The position numbers and the translations under genes are program-made. A stretch of 64,000 bases of DNA, taken from NCBI RefSeq assembly GCF_029813785.1, contig NZ_JARVKY010000035.1, positions 1-64,000 on the forward strand, read 5' to 3'. The notes beneath the pieces are model-generated. The model was not told where the DNA came from. It ran no database searches and saw only the letters and a list, made by a program, of their open reading frames with translations. This DNA is from Streptomyces sp. DH41 (lineage in GTDB: Bacteria; Actinomycetota; Actinomycetes; Streptomycetales; Streptomycetaceae). Shown here in pieces: positions 18,035 to 26,721 of this stretch (positions within the stretch are counted from its first letter, which is position 1; each line of letters begins with the position of its first letter).

Positions 18035-19447
18035 ATGGCACAGCCTGCAACGGAGCCGGCGAAAGGCTCCTGTTCCACCCCGCCGGTGCACACGGAGGAC
18101 GCCGTCACGTCCGTGCACCCGGTGGACGAGAAGCTCCGCCCCTCGCGGCTCGCCCCCGCCGCGCTCCAGCACATCGCCGCCATGTACGCGGGCGTCGTCA
18201 CCCCTCCGCTCATCATCGGTCAGGCCTGCGGACTCGACCTGGAGGGCCGGACGCGGCTGATCGCCGCGAGCCTGCTCATCGCCGGTGTCGCGACCCTGCT
18301 CCAGACCCTCGGTGTCAAAGGCTTCATCGGAAACCGCCTGCCGTTCGTCAACGCGGCCTCCTCGGCCGGTATCGCGCCCATCCTCGCCATCGCCGAGACC
18401 AACGGCGACGGCCGCCAACTCCCCGCCATCTACGGCGCGGTGATGGTCGCCGGCGTCTTCTGCCTCGCCGTCGGCCCGTTCTTCGGCCGGCTGCTCCGCT
18501 TCTTCCCGCCCCTGGTCACCGGCGTCGTCATCACCCTCATCGGCGTCACATTGATGCCGGTCCCGGTCGGCTGGGCCCAGGGCGGCGACGAGAGCGCCGC
18601 CGACTTCGGCTCGATGCGCAACCTCGCGCTCGCCGCGTTCACCCTCGGCGTCATCCTCGTCATGCAGCGCTTCGGCAAGGGCTTCCTCAAGCAGGTCGCC
18701 CTGCTCTTCGGCCTGCTCGTCGGCACCCTGGTCGCCATCCCCGTCGGCATGGCCGACTTCAGCGCCCTGAAGTCCGCGCCGGTCGCCGCGCTGCCCACGC
18801 CCTTCGCCTTCGGCGCCCCCGAGTTCCAGCCCGCGGCCATCCTGTCGCTGTGCATCGTGATGCTGGTCCTGATGACCGAGTCGTCCGCCGGCATGCTCGC
18901 CCTCGGCGAGATCTGCGACCGCCCCGCCGACGCCAAGGTCATCACCCGCGGCCTGCGCACCGACGGCCTCGCCACCCTGGTCGGCCCCGTCTTCGGAGGC
19001 TTCCCCACCTCCGCCTTCGCCCAGAACGTGGGCGTCGTCACCCTCACCCGGGTACGCAGCCGCTACGTCGTCGCCGTCGCCGGCGCCACCCTGCTCGTCC
19101 TGGGCGCCTTCCCGGTCCTCGGCGCGGTCGTCTCCCTGGTCCCCATGCCGGTCCTGGGCGGCGCGGGCATCGTGCTCTTCGGGTCGATCGCCGTCAGCGG
19201 CATCCGTACGCTGGCCGAGGCCGGTCTCGACGACAGCTCCAACATCATCCTGGTGGCCGTGGCACTCGGCGCGGGCATCATCCCGCTGGCCGCGCCGACC
19301 TTCTACGCCGAGTTCCCGGCCTGGGCACAGACCGTCCTCGGCTCCGGCATCAGCGCCGGCGCGCTCGTCGCGGTCGGTCTCAACCTGTTCTTCCACCATC
19401 TCGGCACCCGGAGCCGCACCACCGTTCCGGCACTCAAATCCTCCTAG
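18035..19447 (+). CDS. NCS2 purine/urate permease
   Basis: Membrane transporter of 470 residues with about 12-14 predicted segments, NCS2 (nucleobase:cation symporter-2) family. The conserved signature AQNVGVVTLTRVRSRYV and the preceding TESSAGMLALGEI match xanthine/urate members. ATG at 18035 has GGAGGGAA upstream. It lies 65 bp after uricase on the same strand, so urate or xanthine uptake is likely. The N-terminal 40 residues are a hydrophilic extension. Confidence 0.93.
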   Translation: MAQPATEPAKGSCSTPPVHTEDAVTSVHPVDEKLRPSRLAPAALQHIAAMYAGVVTPPLIIGQACGLDLEGRTRLIAASLLIAGVATLLQTLGVKGFIGNRLPFVNAASSAGIAPILAIAETNGDGRQLPAIYGAVMVAGVFCLAVGPFFGRLLRFFPPLVTGVVITLIGVTLMPVPVGWAQGGDESAADFGSMRNLALAAFTLGVILVMQRFGKGFLKQVALLFGLLVGTLVAIPVGMADFSALKSAPVAALPTPFAFGAPEFQPAAILSLCIVMLVLMTESSAGMLALGEICDRPADAKVITRGLRTDGLATLVGPVFGGFPTSAFAQNVGVVTLTRVRSRYVVAVAGATLLVLGAFPVLGAVVSLVPMPVLGGAGIVLFGSIAVSGIRTLAEAGLDDSSNIILVAVALGAGIIPLAAPTFYAEFPAWAQTVLGSGISAGALVAVGLNLFFHHLGTRSRTTVPALKSS

Positions 19448-19517
19448 GGTCCTGCCGTGCCCTCCCCGTGGGTACTCACTCCCGCCCATGGGCCCCACTG
19501 AAAGAAAAGGAAACAGC

Positions 19518-20918
19518 ATGGCAGCATCATCGGCACCGGAGCGCGCGTCCGAGCGCGTGGTCATCGAGAACTGCGCGATCGCCACGGTGGACGCGGGCGA
19601 CACCGAGATCGCCTCGGGCCACCTCGTCCTCGCGGACAACAGGATCGAGTCCGTCGGCGCGGGAGAGGCCCCCGAGGGCCTGGAGAACGTGGTGCGCCGG
19701 ATCGACGCGACCGGTCACCTGGTCACGCCCGGACTGGTCAACACCCACCACCACTTCTACCAGTGGATCACCCGAGGGCTGGCCACCGACCACAACCTGT
19801 TCAACTGGCTGGTCGCGCTGTACCCGACCTGGGCGCGGATCGACGAGCCGATGGCGTACGCGGCGGCACAGGGCTCACTCGCCATGATGGCCCGCGGCGG
19901 CGTCACCACCGCCATGGACCACCACTACGTCTTCCCGCGGGGCTCCGGCGACCTGTCCGGCGCGATCATCCGCGCCGCCCGCGAGATGGGCGTCCGCTTC
20001 ACCCTCGCCCGCGGCTCCATGGACCGCGGCGAGTCCGACGGCGGGCTGCCGCCGGACTTCGCGGTGGAGAGCCTGGACGGCGCGCTCGCCGCCACCGAGG
20101 CCACCGTCCGGGAACACCACGACGCGTCCTTCGACGCCATGACCCAGGTCGCGGTCGCCCCCTGCTCCCCCTTCTCCGTCTCCACCGAACTGATGCGCCA
20201 GGGCGCGGAGCTGGCCCGCCGGCTCGGCGTACGGCTGCACACCCACGGCTCGGAGACCGTGGAGGAGGAGAAGTTCTGCCACGAGCTGTTCGGCATGGGC
20301 CCGACCGACTACTTCGAGTCGACCGGCTGGCTCGGCGAGGACGTGTGGATGGCGCACTGCGTCCACATGAACGACTCCGACATCGCCGCCTTCGCCCGCA
20401 CGAAGACCGGCGTCGCGCACTGCCCGTCCTCCAACGCGCGGCTGGCCGCCGGTATCGCCCGCGTCCCCGACATGCTCGCCGCCGGCGTCCCGGTCGGCCT
20501 CGGCGTCGACGGAACCGCCTCCAACGAGTCCGGCGAACTCCACACCGAACTGCGAAACGCCCTCCTCATCAACCGCCTCGGCGCCCACCGCGAGGCCGCG
20601 CTGAACGCGCGCAAGGCGCTGCGCCTGGGCACCTACGGTGGCGCCCAGGTCCTGGGCCGGGCCGCCGAGACCGGCTCGCTGGAGCCGGGCAAGCTGGCCG
20701 ACCTGGTGCTGTGGCGGATGGACACCCTCGCCCACTCCTCGATCGCCGACCCGGTGACCGCCCTGGTCTTCGGCGCCGCCGCCCCGGTCACCGCGTCGTT
20801 CGTGAACGGCCGCCAGATCGTCGAGAACGGCCGGCTGCTCACCGCCGACGAGGACGCCATCGCCCGCTCCACCCGGGACGAGGCACGGCGCCTGGCACGG
20901 ATCGCGGCGCAGGGCTGA
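19518..20918 (+). CDS. Guanine / 8-oxoguanine deaminase (amidohydrolase)
   Basis: Amidohydrolase-superfamily deaminase of 466 residues. Metal-binding motifs: NTHHHFYQWITRG, HTHGSETVEEE, MAHCVHMND and GLGVDGTASNESG. The Gln-Trp after HHHF and the overall pattern match the 8-oxoguanine/cytosine-like deaminase group, so the reaction is probably 8-oxoguanine to urate or guanine to xanthine, feeding the uricase route. ATG at 19518 follows AAAAGGAAA. Situated between two NCS2 permeases. Confidence 0.9.
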   Translation: MAASSAPERASERVVIENCAIATVDAGDTEIASGHLVLADNRIESVGAGEAPEGLENVVRRIDATGHLVTPGLVNTHHHFYQWITRGLATDHNLFNWLVALYPTWARIDEPMAYAAAQGSLAMMARGGVTTAMDHHYVFPRGSGDLSGAIIRAAREMGVRFTLARGSMDRGESDGGLPPDFAVESLDGALAATEATVREHHDASFDAMTQVAVAPCSPFSVSTELMRQGAELARRLGVRLHTHGSETVEEEKFCHELFGMGPTDYFESTGWLGEDVWMAHCVHMNDSDIAAFARTKTGVAHCPSSNARLAAGIARVPDMLAAGVPVGLGVDGTASNESGELHTELRNALLINRLGAHREAALNARKALRLGTYGGAQVLGRAAETGSLEPGKLADLVLWRMDTLAHSSIADPVTALVFGAAAPVTASFVNGRQIVENGRLLTADEDAIARSTRDEARRLARIAAQG

Positions 20919-20922
20919 ACGA

Positions 20923-20993
20923 CACAGAGCTGACGGCACAGAGCTGACAGCACAGAGCTGACAGCACAGAGCTGTAAGTCGCAGAGCTGAAAG
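20923..20993. repeat. 14-bp tandem repeat after the deaminase stop
   Basis: CACAGAGCTGACGG-type units at 20923, 20937, 20951 and 20965, then one degenerate copy at 20980. The array starts 4 nt after the stop codon. Confidence 0.85.
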
Positions 20994-21082
20994 ACGCACA
21001 ACCGCACAGCACTTGATCTCCGGCCGGGAGGGACGGCTTCCGGCCGGTAGCCGTGGACCCGAGCGGGGTCCATGGCGGCCGT

Positions 21083-21119
21083 CTCCGGGGCGTACGCCCA
21101 AGCGCGTACGCCCCCGGAG
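21083..21119. terminator. GC-rich hairpin between deaminase and permease
   Basis: 15-bp stem (arm CTCCGGGGCGTACGC; one bulged C on the right) with a 6-nt loop. It may end the deaminase transcript; the rest of the 312-bp gap (20919-21230) holds the tandem repeat and the permease leader. Confidence 0.5.
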
Positions 21120-21230
21120 CGGTCACCGTTTCCCCGAACGGTCCGTCCCGGTCCCGCACGACCACCACCCGCACCACCTCCCTGACACCCGCGTCAGAGC
21201 CGACGTGTAACCGACCGGAGGAACGCCGCC

Positions 21231-22619
21231 GTGGCCGACCACCCTGTTGACCAGAAACTCCCGCCACTGAAAATGGCGACGACCGGCCTGCAGCACGTGG
21301 CCGCCATGTACGCCGGAGTCGTCGCTCCACCACTGATCGTCGGTGCGGCCATCGGCCTGACCGCCACCGAACTGACCTTCCTCACCGGCGCCTGCCTGTT
21401 CACCGCCGGCCTCGCCACCTTCCTGCAGACCCTCGGCATCTGGAAGATCGGTGCCCGGCTGCCCTTCGTCAACGGCGTCACCTTCGCCGGCGTCGCCCCC
21501 ATGACCGCGATCGTCGCCTCCACCGAGGACAAGTCCGACGCGTTGCCGATCATCTTCGGCGCCGTCATCGTCGCCGGACTCATAGGCTTCTTCGCGGCCC
21601 CCTTCTTCAGCAAGGCGATCCGGTTCTTCCCACCGGTCGTCACCGGCACGGTCATCACCCTCATCGGCATATCCCTGCTGCCCGTGGCCTTCGGCTGGGC
21701 GCAGGGATCCAGTCCCGAGGCCGACGACTTCGGGTCGTCGACCAACCTGGGCCTGGCCGCGATCACCCTCGTCATCGTCCTCCTCCTGCGCCGCTTCACC
21801 CGCGGCTTCGTCAAGCAGATCGCCGTGCTGCTGGGCCTGGTCGCGGGCACGCTCATCGCCATCCCGTTCGGCGTCACGGACTTCGGGCCGGTCGCGGACG
21901 CGAGCGTCGTCGGCTTCCCGACCCCGTTCCACTTCGGCGCCCCGCAGTTCCAGCTCGCCGCGATCATCTCCATGTGCGTGGTGATGGTGGTCTCGATGAC
22001 CGAGTCCACCGCCGACATGCTCGCCCTGGGCGAGATCGTGGACCGCCCGGCCGACGAGAAGACCATCGCGGCCGGCCTGCGCGCCGACACCCTCGGCTCC
22101 GCGATCAGCCCGCTGTTCAACGGCTTCATGTGCAGCGCCTTCGCCCAGAACATCGGCCTCGTCGCGATGACGAAGATCCGCAGCCGCTTCGTCGTGGCCG
22201 CGGGCGGCGGCTTCCTGGTCCTGATGGGCCTGTGCCCGATGGCAGCCTCGCTCATCGCCGTCGTGCCCCGCCCGGTGCTCGGCGGGGCCGGCGTGGTGCT
22301 GTTCGGCTCGGTCGCGGCCAGCGGTATCCAGACCCTGGTCCGGGCGAGCCTCGACAAGGACAACAACGTCCTGATCGTGGCGGTCTCCCTGGCCGTCGGC
22401 ATCATCCCGATCGCGGCGCCGGAGTTCTACCACTCGTTCCCGGAGAACGCGAAGATCATCCTCGACTCGGGCATCTCGACCGGCTGTCTGGCCGCCGTCC
22501 TGCTCAACCTGGTCTTCAACCACATCGGCGGCCGGGAGAAGGAGGCGGAGGACGTGACCCATCCGATGGAGGCGGGAACGGAGATCACCGAGGCATCCCG
22601 GGCCCCGGCCACGCCGTGA
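21231..22619 (+). CDS. NCS2 uracil/xanthine permease
   Basis: Second NCS2 transporter, 462 residues, clearly paralogous to the one at 18035 (same QHVAAMYAGVVAPPLI start, same MTESTADMLALGEI and AQNIGLVAMTKIRSRFV signatures). GTG at 21231 has GGAGG 8 nt upstream. With the deaminase it probably imports purines such as guanine, hypoxanthine or xanthine. It ends in a strong two-way terminator. Confidence 0.93.
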   Translation: MADHPVDQKLPPLKMATTGLQHVAAMYAGVVAPPLIVGAAIGLTATELTFLTGACLFTAGLATFLQTLGIWKIGARLPFVNGVTFAGVAPMTAIVASTEDKSDALPIIFGAVIVAGLIGFFAAPFFSKAIRFFPPVVTGTVITLIGISLLPVAFGWAQGSSPEADDFGSSTNLGLAAITLVIVLLLRRFTRGFVKQIAVLLGLVAGTLIAIPFGVTDFGPVADASVVGFPTPFHFGAPQFQLAAIISMCVVMVVSMTESTADMLALGEIVDRPADEKTIAAGLRADTLGSAISPLFNGFMCSAFAQNIGLVAMTKIRSRFVVAAGGGFLVLMGLCPMAASLIAVVPRPVLGGAGVVLFGSVAASGIQTLVRASLDKDNNVLIVAVSLAVGIIPIAAPEFYHSFPENAKIILDSGISTGCLAAVLLNLVFNHIGGREKEAEDVTHPMEAGTEITEASRAPATP

Positions 22620-22630
22620 CCCCGAGGGCG

Positions 22631-22685
22631 GCCTGACGCGGTGGGACGGCGCCTCGGACCGATGCGCCGTCCCACCGCGTCAGGC
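22631..22685. terminator. Bidirectional terminator, 22-bp stem
   Basis: Perfect 22-bp inverted repeat (22631-22652 with 22664-22685), 11-nt loop, between the convergent permease and thioesterase genes. Confidence 0.88.
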
Positions 22686-22705
22686 CCTCGGGGAGAGCCG
22701 GCACG

Positions 22706-23128
22706 TCACGCCCCGAACAGCCCCGGCTCCGCCGCCAGTTCCTTGAACCGCTCCCGAGGGTTCGCCACCAGCCTGCGCTCGCGCAGGTCCATCAGACCGC
22801 CGACACCCTCGACCTCGGCCGCGACCGTGCCGTCCGCCTTGCGGATGACCTGCCGTATCCGGAAGGTCTTGCCCTCGCCCCACTCGAACGCGCAGGACAC
22901 CGTGACCTCGTCACCGGCGAGCAGCTCCCGCCGGAAGCGGATGGTCGTCTCCAGCGCGACGGGGCCCACACCCCGGGCCACCAGATCGGCCTGCCGGATA
23001 CCGGCCGCCCGGAGCAGCGACCAGCGGGCGTGCTCGGCGTAGTTGAGGTAGACGGACTGGTTCAGGTGGCCCTGCGTATCGGTCTCGTACCCGCGGACCG
23101 CCACGGGTACGGAAAACGGCTCGCTCAC
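22706..23128 (-). CDS. Hotdog-fold acyl-CoA thioesterase
   Basis: About 140 residues of 4-hydroxybenzoyl-CoA thioesterase (YbgC/FcbC) type. The active-site region reads RGYETDTQGHLNQSVYLNYAEHARW, with the Asp replaced by Thr-Gln around the usual D-x-x-GHVN, then a beta-rich LETTIRFRRELLAGDEVTV. GTG at 23128 is preceded by GAGGAGAGG at 8 nt. Substrate unknown; it could serve the acyl-CoA genes near the left end or a distant pathway. Confidence 0.88.
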   Translation of the reverse strand: MSEPFSVPVAVRGYETDTQGHLNQSVYLNYAEHARWSLLRAAGIRQADLVARGVGPVALETTIRFRRELLAGDEVTVSCAFEWGEGKTFRIRQVIRKADGTVAAEVEGVGGLMDLRERRLVANPRERFKELAAEPGLFGA

Positions 23129-23181
23129 CGCTGCTGCCTCTCCTCGTGGACGTACTGACCGGTCGATCCTGGCACGAGGCG

Positions 23182-23829
23182 TCACACCTTCCGCGGGGAG
23201 GCCAGCAGGTAACGGGCCCGCGTGCGCGGCTCGGTGTGCTCCCCGACCTGCCACCCCACCCGCTCCAGCGTCGCCGCACAGTCCCGCAGGGCCGCGCCGT
23301 CCGGCTCGTACACGGCGACGGCGTCCGGCTGGGGCGTCGCGCGGACCCGGTATCCGTCATCGCCGTCCGGCCCCGCCGGACGATGCCCGGCCGCCTCCAG
23401 CGCGAGGGCGGCGGCGCGCACGAGATGTGCCCGCTCCCATCCGCAGGGACGCTCCGTGCTCCCGTCGGAACGCGTCATCCGGCGCAACTCCAGCAGCCCC
23501 TGCCAGGCGCTTCGCACCTCACGCAGCCGAGCCGGCCCGGCGTCGCCCGGCACGGCCTCCTCCCCGCCCACCCGCGCGGCGAACACCCCGCCGACGGCGA
23601 CGGGCGCTGCCGGCTCGGCCGTCTTCGGCGCCTCGGGCCCGGCGGGGGACTCCCGTATCCGATGGCCGGCCGGCGTCAGGAAGTGGTCGTGCGGCGGGCG
23701 CGGATGCCGGAAGGCGAGCCCTCGCCTCACCAGCGCCGCGAGCTGCGCCTGTGTCCCCTTCAGACGGCCGGTGACGGCGTCGGCGGCGTCGATGACGCGC
23801 CGCTGCGCGGCGGTGGGCGACAGTGCCAC
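23182..23829 (-). CDS. Hypothetical protein
   Basis: 215 residues, GTG start with GGAGG 6 nt upstream, normal GC3. The N-terminal 60 residues (AAQRRVIDAADAVTGRLKGTQAQLAALVRRGLAFRHPRPPHDHFLTPAGHRI) look like a winged-helix with a final wing; the C-terminal half is a repeat-like alpha/beta region ending EPRTRARYLLASPRK. I do not recognise a named family. Same strand as the thioesterase, 53 bp upstream of it. Confidence 0.75.
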   Translation of the reverse strand: MALSPTAAQRRVIDAADAVTGRLKGTQAQLAALVRRGLAFRHPRPPHDHFLTPAGHRIRESPAGPEAPKTAEPAAPVAVGGVFAARVGGEEAVPGDAGPARLREVRSAWQGLLELRRMTRSDGSTERPCGWERAHLVRAAALALEAAGHRPAGPDGDDGYRVRATPQPDAVAVYEPDGAALRDCAATLERVGWQVGEHTEPRTRARYLLASPRKV

Positions 23830-23861
23830 GGCGTCCTCCTTCCCTCACCGCTGAGGCCTTC

Positions 23862-23930
23862 GAAGCCGGCGACCCCGAAGCCGGCGACTCCTACGAAGCC
23901 GGCCAGTTCTCCGAAGCCGGCGACTCCTTC
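23862..23930. repeat. 18-bp tandem repeat
   Basis: GAAGCCGG-headed units at 23862 (15 bp), 23877, 23895 and 23913 (18 bp each). It lies just 3' of the phosphatase stop codon (minus strand). Confidence 0.8.
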
Positions 23931-23935
23931 GAAGG

Positions 23936-24538
23936 CTACGACGGAGGTCTGACATTCCACGCGGCGACCACCGGCCGCGCGTGCTCCGTGCCCAGCCGGC
24001 ACAGCGTGCCCGTGCCCAGCTGGAACAGCGCCCCGTGCGACGCCGGAAGCCCCAGGTACCGCGCGGTGAGCGCCCGCAGGAAGTGCCCGTGCGCCACCAG
24101 CACCACGCACCCCTCCGTGTTGGCGAAAGCGGCCTCCACCCGGGCCAGCACCCGGTCGGCCCGGTCGCCGACCTGCTCCGGCGACTCCCCGGGACGGTCC
24201 GGCGGCCCGGGCTCGACCCCGTCGGTGAACAGGAACCAGTCCGGCCGGCTCCGGTGGATCTCGACCGTCGTGATGCCCTCGTACCCGCCGTAGTCCCACT
24301 CGTGCAGGTCGGGGTCGATCCGCACCTCCTCGTGCAAGCCGATCAGCTCGGCCGTCTCCCGGGCCCGCTGGAACGGGCTGACGAACGCGGCCCCGATGCG
24401 GTGCGACCGGATCAACGGCACAAGACTCCGCGCCTGCTCCCGCCCGTGCTCGGTCAGTGGCACGTCCGTCAGCCCGGTGTGCCGCCCGGACCGCGACCAC
24501 TCGGTCTCTCCGTGCCGGACCAGAAAAAGATCACCCAT
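23936..24538 (-). CDS. Histidine phosphatase family protein
   Basis: 200 residues, phosphoglycerate-mutase-like. The phosphohistidine motif is LVRHGETEW near residue 7; SPFQRARETAE supplies the second Arg, and VLVAHGHFLRAL the second His. This pattern fits small broad-specificity phosphatases (CobC/PhoE-like). ATG at 24538 begins the conserved domain; the longer frame to 24694 is unlikely. No strong ribosome site. Divergent from the MmyB-type regulator. Confidence 0.9.
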   Translation of the reverse strand: MGDLFLVRHGETEWSRSGRHTGLTDVPLTEHGREQARSLVPLIRSHRIGAAFVSPFQRARETAELIGLHEEVRIDPDLHEWDYGGYEGITTVEIHRSRPDWFLFTDGVEPGPPDRPGESPEQVGDRADRVLARVEAAFANTEGCVVLVAHGHFLRALTARYLGLPASHGALFQLGTGTLCRLGTEHARPVVAAWNVRPPS

Positions 24539-24692
24539 GCCGACCAGGCTACGGAAGGGAGCCCGGCGATCGGTGCGCATACGTCCGCGTGTGCCGTGTC
24601 CGTGCCACGCCGGGCCCGGGATCCGCCGGGCCCGGGGGCCCGGAACCCGGGGACGGCGAAACCGGGGTACACAGGGAGGCGATAATGAACCC

Positions 24693-25523
24693 ATGCAGTC
24701 ACGCGGCGAGTTGGGAGACTTCTTACGCTCACGGCGGGCCAGGATCCGGCCCGAGGACGTCGGTTACGCCTCCGGCTCGGGCCTGCGGCGCGTGCCGGGG
24801 CTGCGCCGTGAGGAGCTGGCACACCTGGCGGGGGTGAGTATCGACTACTACGTACGCCTGGAGCAGGGCCGCAACCGCGGCGTCTCGGACACCGTGCTCG
24901 GGGCGGTGGCCGCCGCCCTGAGGCTGGACGAGGACGAGCGCGCCCATCTCTTCCGGCTGGCGCGGCCCCAGAAGCCGGAGCCGGACACCAAGCGGACCGC
25001 CCCCGAAGAGGCCGCGCGCCCCGGGGTGCGCAGGCTGCTGGACTGGATCACCGCACCGGCGCTCGCCATGGGCCGCCGGATGGACGTACTGGCCTGGAAC
25101 CGGCCCCTGTGCGCCCTCATCACCGATTTCGCCGCACTGCCCGTGGCCGAGCGCAACCTGTGCCGGCTCCATCTGCTGAACGACGAGATCGGCAGCCGCT
25201 ACCCCGACCGCGAGATGATCGCCCGCGAGGCGGTGGGCCATCTCCGCATCGCGGCGAGCCGCTTCCCCGAGGACCCCGAACTGTGGCGGCTGGTCGAGGA
25301 ACTCAACCAGGGCAGCGAGGAGTTCCGGCGCCACTGGCAGCGGCACACCGTGCGCACCAAGTCCCACGGTCTCAAACGCATCGACCACCCCGAGGCCGGC
25401 CCGCTCACCCTCTCGTACGAGATCACCCACTTCCCCCAGGACCCCGAGCTGAGTCTCCTCGTCTACACGGCCGCTCCGGGCACGCCCGAGGAGGAGGCAC
25501 TGCGCGTCATGGCCAAGGCGTAG
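24693..25523 (+). CDS. XRE-family regulator with MmyB-like ligand domain
   Basis: 276 residues. The N-terminal XRE helix-turn-helix reads LRREELAHLAGVSIDYYVRLEQGR (residues about 35-58); the C-terminal MmyB-like PAS/ligand-binding domain includes MGRRMDVLAWNRPLCALITDF, NLCRLHLLND and LSYEITHFPQDPELSLLVYTAAPG. In Streptomyces such regulators usually repress a nearby oxidoreductase or transporter and some bind fatty acids. GGGAGG lies 13 nt upstream of the ATG. Divergent from the phosphatase at 24538. Confidence 0.9.
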   Translation: MQSRGELGDFLRSRRARIRPEDVGYASGSGLRRVPGLRREELAHLAGVSIDYYVRLEQGRNRGVSDTVLGAVAAALRLDEDERAHLFRLARPQKPEPDTKRTAPEEAARPGVRRLLDWITAPALAMGRRMDVLAWNRPLCALITDFAALPVAERNLCRLHLLNDEIGSRYPDREMIAREAVGHLRIAASRFPEDPELWRLVEELNQGSEEFRRHWQRHTVRTKSHGLKRIDHPEAGPLTLSYEITHFPQDPELSLLVYTAAPGTPEEEALRVMAKA

Positions 25524-25651
25524 GCCGGTGAGGGGGCACCGGGAGTACCCAGGTTCGCCGTGTCCCCGGTGAGACGGAGCGGAGGGAAGCGGACCCCGAC
25601 CGCCCCAGGATGGGCAGAACCACCCGCCCCGCCTACCCCACCGAGGCCTCC

Positions 25652-26659
25652 ATGCGCCTGCTCGCGTCCGCCCTGGCGACCGTCACCGTGCTCGCCCTCA
25701 CCGCCGCCACCGGCTCCCAGGCCGCCGCCGGCTCCGAAGCCGCCACCCGTTCCGGATCCGCCACCGCGCGGCTCCCCGACCACTACGTGATCCCGGGGGA
25801 GAAGGCCTTTCCCACCGGGGTGGCCTACGACCCGCGCAGCGGGCACTACTACGTGGGCAGCGCCCAGGACGGCACCCTCTACCGGGGGCATGTCCGCAAA
25901 CCCACCGCACGGGTCTGGTCGCCCGCCGGGCGGGACGGACGTTCCTTCACCGCCGGCATGACCCTCGACGGTGAGGGACGGCTGTACGTCAACGGGGGCG
26001 GCACGGGCACGCTGCGCGTCTACGACTCGGCGACCGGCACCCTGCTGACCACACAGCACGGCGCGAAGGGCGGGTTCGTCAACGACGTCACGGTGGCCGC
26101 GGACGGCACCGCCTACGTCACCGACTCCTTCAAGCCGGTCGTCTACCGCCTGACCGAGGACGAGCGCGGCCGGTGGAAGCTGGAGCACTGGCTCGACGTC
26201 GACGCCTCGGGCGTCGACTGGATCGACGGCCAGCACAACCTGAACGGCATCGTGGCGGTCGGCACCCGCCACCTGCTGGCCGTGCAGAGCAACACCGGGA
26301 AGCTGTGGCGCATCGACCGCTCCACCGGCCGGACCGCCGAGGTCGACCTCGGCGGCCACACCCTTGTCAACGGCGACGCCCTGGCCTGGAGGGACGGCCG
26401 CCTCTACGTGACCCAGGGCAACCTGTACGACGATCCCGACACCGAGCCGCAGGTCGCCGTCGTCGAGATGAACGACGACCTCACAAGCGGCCGGTTCCTC
26501 CACGGTCTCGTGCCGCCGGACGGTCTCCTGCATCCCTCCGCCGCGGTCATCACCGACCACGACCGCCTTCTCGTCGTGAACAGCCAGTACAACCGCTGGG
26601 TCGCCGGTCTCCCCCCGGAGAGCCTTCCCTTCACGGTCTCCAGCCTGCCGATCGGGTAG
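25652..26659 (+). CDS. Secreted SMP-30/gluconolactonase-like beta-propeller
   Basis: 335 residues from ATG 25652, starting with a clear signal peptide (MRLLASALATVTVLALTAATGSQA). The rest is a six-bladed propeller of the SMP-30/LRE type with repeats such as GVAYDPRSGHYYVGSAQDGTLYRG, VNDVTVAADGTAYVTDSFKPVVYR and GDALAWRDGRLYVTQGNLYDD. Enzyme activity cannot be assigned. A second start, ATG 25610, has GGAGGG further upstream but would precede the signal peptide by 14 residues. Same direction as the regulator at 24693, which may control it. Confidence 0.85.
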   Translation: MRLLASALATVTVLALTAATGSQAAAGSEAATRSGSATARLPDHYVIPGEKAFPTGVAYDPRSGHYYVGSAQDGTLYRGHVRKPTARVWSPAGRDGRSFTAGMTLDGEGRLYVNGGGTGTLRVYDSATGTLLTTQHGAKGGFVNDVTVAADGTAYVTDSFKPVVYRLTEDERGRWKLEHWLDVDASGVDWIDGQHNLNGIVAVGTRHLLAVQSNTGKLWRIDRSTGRTAEVDLGGHTLVNGDALAWRDGRLYVTQGNLYDDPDTEPQVAVVEMNDDLTSGRFLHGLVPPDGLLHPSAAVITDHDRLLVVNSQYNRWVAGLPPESLPFTVSSLPIG

Positions 26660-26721
26660 CGGACGACGACCGGCACCCGCCGCACGGGCCGCCGCCCGGG
26701 GCGCCGCTCCCCGGGCCGCGG